From Corallococcus macrosporus (lineage in GTDB: Bacteria > Myxococcota > Myxococcia > Myxococcales > Myxococcaceae), in NCBI RefSeq assembly GCF_017302985.1, contig NZ_JAFIMU010000007.1, positions 1,178,001 through 1,242,000 on the forward strand: a DNA stretch of 64,000 nucleotides, written 5' to 3'. The notes beneath the pieces were generated by a model, which was not told the DNA's origin, ran no database searches, and saw only the letters and a list, made by a program, of their open reading frames with translations. The first letter of the stretch is position 1; every line of letters starts with the position of its first letter. The position numbers were made by a program, and so were the translations under genes. Shown in pieces: positions 58,792 through 64,000 of this stretch.

Positions 58792-59727
58792 ATGGCGATG
58801 CGCTTCAAGAACCTGGATGGCAGCGGACCGCAGCCCTTCACCCGCGTCTTCAAGTGGGCCGTCACGGACAAGCTCGCGGGCAAGCGCCGCAGCGCGCCCG
58901 CGCGCGCCGTCGTGCCGCACGTGGAGCCGGACCTCGCCGTGCTCGCCACCCCGCCCGCCCCGGGCGAAGGCGCCCGCCTGACGTGGCTGGGCCACGCAAG
59001 CTGGCTGGTGCAGTTGGACGGCGTGTCGCTGCTCATCGACCCGGTGCTGCGCGACGCCATCAACGTCGTCATCCGCCGCAACGTGCCGCCCGGCGTGCCG
59101 GTGGAGAAGCTGCCGCGCATCGACGCGAGCCTCGTGTCCCACAACCACTACGACCACCTGGACCTGCCCACGCTCAAGCAGGTGGGCGCCCGCGTCATCA
59201 CCGGCCTGGGCCACGCGCCGGTGTTCCAGGGCCAGGGCCTGTCCTTCCACGAGCTGGACTGGTGGGAGGCCACGCAGGTGGGGCCCGTGCGCGTGCACTA
59301 CGTGCCGTCCCAGCACTGGAGCCGCCGCGGCCTCAACGACGCCAACGAGATGCTCTGGGGCGGCTTCGTGGTGGAGGGCTCCAGCGCGCGCGTCTACCAC
59401 TCCGGCGACACCGCCTACTTCCAGGGCTTCAAGGAGATTGGTGCCCGGTTCCCCAAGCTGGACGCGGCGCTCTTGCCCATTGGCGCCTACGACCCGGCGT
59501 GGTTCATGCGGCTGCAGCACATGAACCCGGAGGAGGCGGTGCAGGCCTTCGAAGACCTGGGCGCGCTGGCCTTCTTCGCCATGCACTGGGGCACGTTCAA
59601 GCTGACGGACGAGCCGCTCGACGAGCCTCCCGTCCGCCTGGATGCCGAATGGCTGCGCCGGGGCTGGCCGAGAGACCGTGTGCACGTGCTGCCCGTGGGC
59701 GGCACACACACCGTGCGGCACGGTTGA
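58792..59727 (+). CDS. MBL-fold metallohydrolase (NAPE-PLD-like)
   Basis: A 311-residue hydrolase of the metallo-beta-lactamase superfamily. The motif SHNHYDHLD (His117, His119, Asp121, His122) binds the two metals. A preceding GHASWLVQLDGVSLLIDPV strand, then GHAPVFQGQG, QHWSRRGLNDANEMLWGGFV and HSGDTAYFQG, resemble NAPE-hydrolysing phospholipase D and UlaG-type lactonases. The substrate is not known. ATG at 58792 (another at 58798). It is followed 31 bases later by the M14 peptidase gene on the same strand, so the two may be an operon. Confidence 0.85.
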   Translation: MAMRFKNLDGSGPQPFTRVFKWAVTDKLAGKRRSAPARAVVPHVEPDLAVLATPPAPGEGARLTWLGHASWLVQLDGVSLLIDPVLRDAINVVIRRNVPPGVPVEKLPRIDASLVSHNHYDHLDLPTLKQVGARVITGLGHAPVFQGQGLSFHELDWWEATQVGPVRVHYVPSQHWSRRGLNDANEMLWGGFVVEGSSARVYHSGDTAYFQGFKEIGARFPKLDAALLPIGAYDPAWFMRLQHMNPEEAVQAFEDLGALAFFAMHWGTFKLTDEPLDEPPVRLDAEWLRRGWPRDRVHVLPVGGTHTVRHG

Positions 59728-59758
59728 GCGCTGGCGGGGCTTGTGGTCTCAAGCAGGC

Positions 59759-61516
59759 ATGCTCCTGCCCACCCTCGCCGCCCTGGTCCTCACGCAGGCC
59801 CCACCCCCCCCTCTCACCACCGTCTCCGAGCAGAGCGGCTGGAAGCGCACCGGCCGCTACGCGGAAGCAGAGGCGCTGTGCCGCGCCTTCCCCAAGCAGT
59901 TCCCCGGCAAGGCCCGCTGCGACACGCTGGGCACCACGCCGGAGGGCCGCCCCATGGTGGCGCTCGTCGTCAGCCCCGACGGCACCCTCACCGCGGACGC
60001 CGCGCGCAAGAAGGGGCGCCCCGTCGTCTTCTTCCAGGGCGGCATCCACGCGGGTGAAATCGACGGCAAGGACGCGGGCTTCTGGCTCTTGCGCGACGCG
60101 CTCCAGAACCGCGCGTCCGTGCCGGACCTGCTCAAGGGCGTCACCGCCGTCTTCGTGCCCGTCTTCAACGTGGACGGCCACGAGCGCTTCAACCCCAACC
60201 ACCGCCCCAACCAGGTGGGCCCGGAGGAGATGGGCTTTCGCGTCACCGCGCAGAACCTCAACCTCAACCGCGACTACGTGAAGGCGGACGCACCGGAGAT
60301 GGTGCTGCTGCTGAAGTACCTCAACGCGTGGGATCCGCTCGTCTACGTGGACCTGCACGTCACGGACGGCGCGAAGTTCGAACCCGACGTGTCCGTGGGC
60401 CTGGAGCCGCAGAAGTCCGGCCCGCCCGGCTTGCGTGAGCGCGGCACGAAGCTGGTGGACGAGCTCTTCGCCGGCCTCACCGCGGAAGGCCACCAGCCGC
60501 TGCGCTTCTACCCGTCCTTCCTCCAGGACGACGACCCCACCAGCGGCTTCGCCTACGGCGTCCCTCCGCCGCGCTTCAGCCACGCCTACTGGTCCGTCCG
60601 CCACCGCTTCGGCGTGCTCGTGGAGACGCACTCCTGGAAGAACTACGCGCAGCGCGTGAAGGCCACCCGCGACGTGCTGGAGGGCCTGCTCAAGCTCGTG
60701 GGCCGTGACGGCGCCGCGCTCCTGGCCGCCGTGAAGGCGGAGGACCAGAAGGCCCTGGCCGGCGGGGTGCGCGAGGTGGTGCTCGGCTGGGAGAACACGC
60801 CCAAGCGGGAGACGCTCGAGTTCAAGGGCTACGCCTACGAGCGCCTGCCCTCGGACGTCTCCGGCCAGCCGTACATCCGCTACGACGACACGAAGCCCCA
60901 GACGTGGAAGGTGCCGTTCTCACCGGACGTCCAGCCCGCCATCACCGTGACGCTGCCCGCGGGCGGCTACGTGGTGTCCGCCGCGCACGCCGCGTGGGTC
61001 GCGCCGAAGCTGGCCGCGCACGGCATCCAGTTCCAGCGCCTCACCCGCGCCGTGCCCGCCGCGAAGGTGGAGTCCTTCCGCTCGAAGGACTTCCAGTTCC
61101 AGGCGCGCTCCAACGAAGGCCACCAGGGCCTCACCGCGAAGGGCGAGTGGAAGCCGGACACGCAGGACCTGCCCGTGGGGTCGCTCTGGGTGCCGGTGGC
61201 GCAGAAGAACGTGCAGCTGGTGGCGCACCTCTTCGAGCCCCAGGGGCCGGACTCGCTGCTCGCGTGGGGCTTCTTCAACGCCCACTTCGAGCAGAAGGAA
61301 TACATCGAGGACTACGTGCTGGAGCCCTGGGCCCGGGAGCTGCTGGCGAAGGACGCGGGCGTGAAGGCCGCCTTCCAGGAGCGGATGAAGGACCCGGGCT
61401 TCGCCAAGGACCCGCGCGCCCGCCTGCGCTTCTTCGCCGAGCGCCACCCGACCTGGGATGAGCGCCTGGGCCTCTACCCCGTGTACCGCGCCGCCAGCGC
61501 GCCGCCGCTGAAGTAG
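59759..61516 (+). CDS. M14-family zinc carboxypeptidase, secreted
   Basis: A 585-residue metallocarboxypeptidase. Zinc ligands are His97 and Glu100 (GGIHAGEIDGKD) and His200 (VDLHVTDG). The catalytic Glu289 is in VLVETHSWK. A weak signal sequence (MLLPTLAALVLTQA) suggests export. Residues of about 330-585 form a C-terminal domain of unknown function. The frame is open to 59642. The ATG at 59759 (an ATG directly after the MBL stop region) was chosen for the signal sequence. Peptide trimming outside the cytoplasm, possibly in predation or wall turnover, is inference. The hairpin at 61527-61578 follows. Confidence 0.85.
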   Translation: MLLPTLAALVLTQAPPPPLTTVSEQSGWKRTGRYAEAEALCRAFPKQFPGKARCDTLGTTPEGRPMVALVVSPDGTLTADAARKKGRPVVFFQGGIHAGEIDGKDAGFWLLRDALQNRASVPDLLKGVTAVFVPVFNVDGHERFNPNHRPNQVGPEEMGFRVTAQNLNLNRDYVKADAPEMVLLLKYLNAWDPLVYVDLHVTDGAKFEPDVSVGLEPQKSGPPGLRERGTKLVDELFAGLTAEGHQPLRFYPSFLQDDDPTSGFAYGVPPPRFSHAYWSVRHRFGVLVETHSWKNYAQRVKATRDVLEGLLKLVGRDGAALLAAVKAEDQKALAGGVREVVLGWENTPKRETLEFKGYAYERLPSDVSGQPYIRYDDTKPQTWKVPFSPDVQPAITVTLPAGGYVVSAAHAAWVAPKLAAHGIQFQRLTRAVPAAKVESFRSKDFQFQARSNEGHQGLTAKGEWKPDTQDLPVGSLWVPVAQKNVQLVAHLFEPQGPDSLLAWGFFNAHFEQKEYIEDYVLEPWARELLAKDAGVKAAFQERMKDPGFAKDPRARLRFFAERHPTWDERLGLYPVYRAASAPPLK

Positions 61517-61526
61517 CGGACAGGAA

Positions 61527-61578
61527 GAAGCCCCCGGCCCGCTTCCCCGTTCAAGGGGCGTCGCGGAGCGGGGGCTTC
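61527..61578. terminator. Bidirectional terminator between M14 and vWA genes
   Basis: A ten-base perfect outer stem (GAAGCCCCCG and CGGGGGCTTC) encloses a smaller CCCC/GGGG hairpin with loop GTTCAA. It lies between two convergent genes and can act on both strands. No long T run follows, as is usual in GC-rich genomes. Confidence 0.6.
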
Positions 61579-61637
61579 GGAAGGTCACCGCCGCGCTCCC
61601 GGTCCATGTGGCACCGGGAGCGCGTCTTCATTCAGGC

Positions 61638-64000
61638 CTAGCCGATGGGCTTCTCGCAGGCGCAGGTGCTGACGTTGCACTGGAAGCCCGGAGCGCAGCC
61701 GCCGCAGTCCGGCTTGCAGACGCAGGCGCACAGGCCCGGGTCGGCGCCGAAGCCGGTACCGCAGTTGAGCGCGCCCGTGTCGCAGACGCAGCCGCAGGCG
61801 TTGGCGTCGAACTTGAAGCCCGCCGCGCAGGTCGCGGTCTGCACGCAGCTGCACGAGCAGGAGGCCGTGTTGCACGTCTCGAACGTGCCGCACGTGCCGC
61901 CGCAGTCCGGCGCGCAGGTGAAGTCACACACCTTGCGGTCGGTGTTGCACACCTGGCCCGCGGGCGCCGTGCCACCGCAGTCCGCCGGGCACTCGCACCT
62001 GTCCGTCGTGCGGTTGCAGACGAGCTTGCCGTCGCAGTAATCCGGGTCGTTCGGGTTGTAGTACTCCGTGTCCGACGAGCAGGGCGGCGGGTTGCCGTCC
62101 GCCTTGGCGGTGCGGTCGATCCAGTAGCGGTAGGACACCGCCGCCTGCGTCACACCGGACTGCTTCGGACGGCACGCGCCGTAGAAGGACACGGTGCGGT
62201 TGATGCCGTCCACGTCGAAGCCGTGGGTGCGGCTGCGCGGCAGGTCTCCGATGTTGGGGCACAGGCCGGCATCCGCCACCTCGGCCACCGCCACCTTCAT
62301 GGAGGCGCCAATCGGCGGCTTGAGCGTCTTGTAGCCCACGGACGCGATGACGCTGTCCACGATGGCGTTGATGGTGTTGGTGATGGAGGTGTTGTCCCGG
62401 ATGCTGCCGGACACGCCGCTCGTGGCCTGGATGACGTCCAGGTGACGCGGGTTCGTGTTGTCCTCATCCTTGTTGCAGCGGGCGCCATCCGGAGGGCAGA
62501 TGATGCCGTGCAGCTGGATGGGAGCGTTGACCGGGTTCTTCGTCGAGCCCGCCACGCTGCCCGTGTTGAGGAAGTACGCCGTGTAGTCCGCCACGCTGCT
62601 GCCGGACTGGTCACGCGTGTCCGTGAGGACGACGACCACCACCTTCGCGCCCGGACGGATGCGCGTCGCGGCGGTGCCGCCCGCCGCGGTCAGGTCGTTG
62701 ATGGCCTTGCGCGCCGCCTCCAGCGAGCGCTCCGCGCCGTCACCGCCCAGGCCCACCCAGCACTCCTTGTCGCTGGCGCAGGTGGTGTTGGGCAGCGCCG
62801 TGCCGTTCACCGCGCACATCTTGGACGTCGTGTTGCACACCGCGTTCTGGGTCAGCCACGACTTGAACTGGTCGATGTTCTGCGTGAAGGCGCGGAGCAC
62901 GCCGTTGTTGGGGCCGCTGCCCGTGTACGCGGTGGTGACCATGCCCAGGCGCCAGTCCAGCGTGGCGTTGGCCAGCTTGTTGGCCACCGCCGTCGCCGCG
63001 CCGGCGAGGAAGGTCTGCGACGAGGCCATGGAGCCGGAGTCGTCCACCACGAAGAGGAAGTCCACCACCGCGGTGTTGCCGGTGAAGACCTCGCACTGCA
63101 CCGCGTCCGCGTCGCCGAACTGCGCCAGCGCGGAGCCGCCCGCCGTGTCCGCCATCGTGAAGAGGCTGCCCGCCTCGTTGTAGCGGGCCGCCGGGGTGAT
63201 GGCGAGCACCGCCACCACGCTCCCGTTGGAGCGGTGCACGTACTGCGCTTGAATCTTGAACGGGCCGGTGACGTTCGCGTTGCCGGTGAACGCGCCCGCG
63301 CTGGCCGGGGCCAGCTGCCGCGCCAGCGAGTTGGTGAACGCCTTCAGGTCCGTCGTGCCGGTGACGCCGTAGCGGGCGACCGCCGCGGGGAAGCCGTCCC
63401 ACGTGGTGAAGGTCTGCGTGAACTCCACGTCCGCCGCCGACAGCAGCGCCGCGCCGGTGCGGATGCCCGCCTCGTCACCCGCGGGCGTGGTGGAGGCGCC
63501 CACCTGGCCGCGCTTGTACGCGATGAACGTCACCTGCTTCGTGTCGTCCCAGCCCATCACGCCCACGGTCTGGCCGTTGGCCGTGAGGTTGACCAGGTTG
63601 GCGCTCTTGAAGGTGTTGGGCAGCGCGAGCCGCATGTCCGCGCCGCTGTCCTCCTTGAACGTCACCGTGCGCAGGTTCTGCGCGCTGCACGCCTTGCCGG
63701 CGGGCGTGGTGGCCGCGCCGTCCTTGGGGTCCAGCGGGTTGAGCTCGCCCGGATCCACGCGGCCGTTCTGGTTGGAGTCCTCCGCGCCGTCGGGGATGCC
63801 GTCGCCGTCGGAGTCCGCCTTGTTGGGGTCCGTCTTCGTCGCGGGGTCCGCGTCGCCCGAGTAGCCGCAGTTGTTGCGCGGCGCCGCGGCCGTGGTCACG
63901 CCACGCTCCACGCCGTCGAGCAGACCGTCGCCGTCGCTGTCCGGGTTGGTGGGGTCCGACTCACCAGGGTCCACCTGGCCGTTGGAGTTCGGGTCCTCGC
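61638..64000 (-). CDS. vWA / thrombospondin-3-repeat surface protein (5' end beyond window)
   Basis: At least 787 residues, open through the right edge. The visible N-terminal part has calcium-binding thrombospondin type 3 repeats (EDPNSNGQVDPGE, DSDGDGLLDG, DSDGDGIPDGAEDSNQNG). Next is an unassigned beta-rich domain, then a von Willebrand A domain with an intact MIDAS start (DDSGSMASSQ) and VVVLTDTRDQSG. The last 150 residues are Cys-rich with C-x-C-x-C groups (CECPADCGG, SCSCSCVQTATC). No MYXO-CTERM or other sorting tail is present at the end (CACEKPIG). Such proteins are exported adhesins or surface receptors. The signal peptide is outside the window. Confidence 0.85.
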   Translation of the reverse strand, partial: EDPNSNGQVDPGESDPTNPDSDGDGLLDGVERGVTTAAAPRNNCGYSGDADPATKTDPNKADSDGDGIPDGAEDSNQNGRVDPGELNPLDPKDGAATTPAGKACSAQNLRTVTFKEDSGADMRLALPNTFKSANLVNLTANGQTVGVMGWDDTKQVTFIAYKRGQVGASTTPAGDEAGIRTGAALLSAADVEFTQTFTTWDGFPAAVARYGVTGTTDLKAFTNSLARQLAPASAGAFTGNANVTGPFKIQAQYVHRSNGSVVAVLAITPAARYNEAGSLFTMADTAGGSALAQFGDADAVQCEVFTGNTAVVDFLFVVDDSGSMASSQTFLAGAATAVANKLANATLDWRLGMVTTAYTGSGPNNGVLRAFTQNIDQFKSWLTQNAVCNTTSKMCAVNGTALPNTTCASDKECWVGLGGDGAERSLEAARKAINDLTAAGGTAATRIRPGAKVVVVVLTDTRDQSGSSVADYTAYFLNTGSVAGSTKNPVNAPIQLHGIICPPDGARCNKDEDNTNPRHLDVIQATSGVSGSIRDNTSITNTINAIVDSVIASVGYKTLKPPIGASMKVAVAEVADAGLCPNIGDLPRSRTHGFDVDGINRTVSFYGACRPKQSGVTQAAVSYRYWIDRTAKADGNPPPCSSDTEYYNPNDPDYCDGKLVCNRTTDRCECPADCGGTAPAGQVCNTDRKVCDFTCAPDCGGTCGTFETCNTASCSCSCVQTATCAAGFKFDANACGCVCDTGALNCGTGFGADPGLCACVCKPDCGGCAPGFQCNVSTCACEKPIG

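Overview
The window looks like chromosomal DNA of a myxobacterium (Myxococcota, suborder Cystobacterineae, probably close to Corallococcus or Myxococcus). Support: very high GC, dense genes on both strands, many lipoproteins and two-component proteins, a DUF2378/TIGR02265-type protein (a family restricted to Myxococcales), a CorE-like ECF sigma factor and a bacteriophytochrome operon. I saw no rRNA, tRNA, CRISPR array, phage, transposase or integrase gene. Taxonomy and functions are inferred from the sequence and from knowledge of families; no search was run.

Layout. 0-6.8 kb: a lipoprotein with a ChaN/Tiki-like domain cut by the left edge, hutF, a ferritin-like DUF2383 protein, a three-domain LigD ligase/polymerase and an EamA transporter. 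6.8-16.3 kb: a five-gene minus-strand operon in which every product is exported (DUF1549-like c-type cytochrome, small lipoprotein, Tat-exported DUF1501 protein, lipoprotein with a C-terminal haem motif, 1244-residue FG-GAP lipoprotein). 16.5-21.6 kb: a DUF420 membrane protein, then a phytochrome operon read bphO, bphP, Rcp1-like regulator, REC-histidine kinase, with overlapping genes. 21.8-34.1 kb: nitrogen assimilation (gltB, gltD and an ammonium transporter with a good sigma-70 promoter), interrupted by two tandem paralogous CxxCH lipoproteins.

34.2-36.0 kb is the only clearly accessory stretch. It holds a 32-residue lipoprotein ORF, a 127-residue orphan, a small lipoprotein and a decayed lipoprotein gene with an in-frame TAA and a frameshift. 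The last two lie between direct copies of the 3' end of lhr. 36.0-44.9 kb: the Lhr-type helicase, an RHH-GNAT toxin-antitoxin pair, a PAS-only protein, a Cys-rich lipoprotein, a pirin and a DUF2378 protein. 45-48.7 kb: a REC-PAS-histidine kinase, a cysteine-synthase-like enzyme and a Rieske oxygenase. 48.7-54.7 kb: a probable copper-handling group (Cys-rich four-helix copper-storage protein, copper P1B-ATPase with YHS and HMBD domains, a repeat lipoprotein, and an ECF sigma factor with a CorE-like Cys-rich tail). 54.7-64 kb: a cysteine-free phospholipase-A2-like protein, a TPR protein, a histidine kinase/NtrC-type pair, an MBL-fold hydrolase, an M14 carboxypeptidase, a bidirectional terminator and a vWA/thrombospondin-3 surface protein cut by the right edge.

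No single locus is obviously a new defence or secretion system. The best candidates for something undescribed are the five-gene exported cytochrome/DUF1501/FG-GAP operon, the tandem CxxCH lipoproteins, and the lhr-tail-flanked cassette with its decaying gene.
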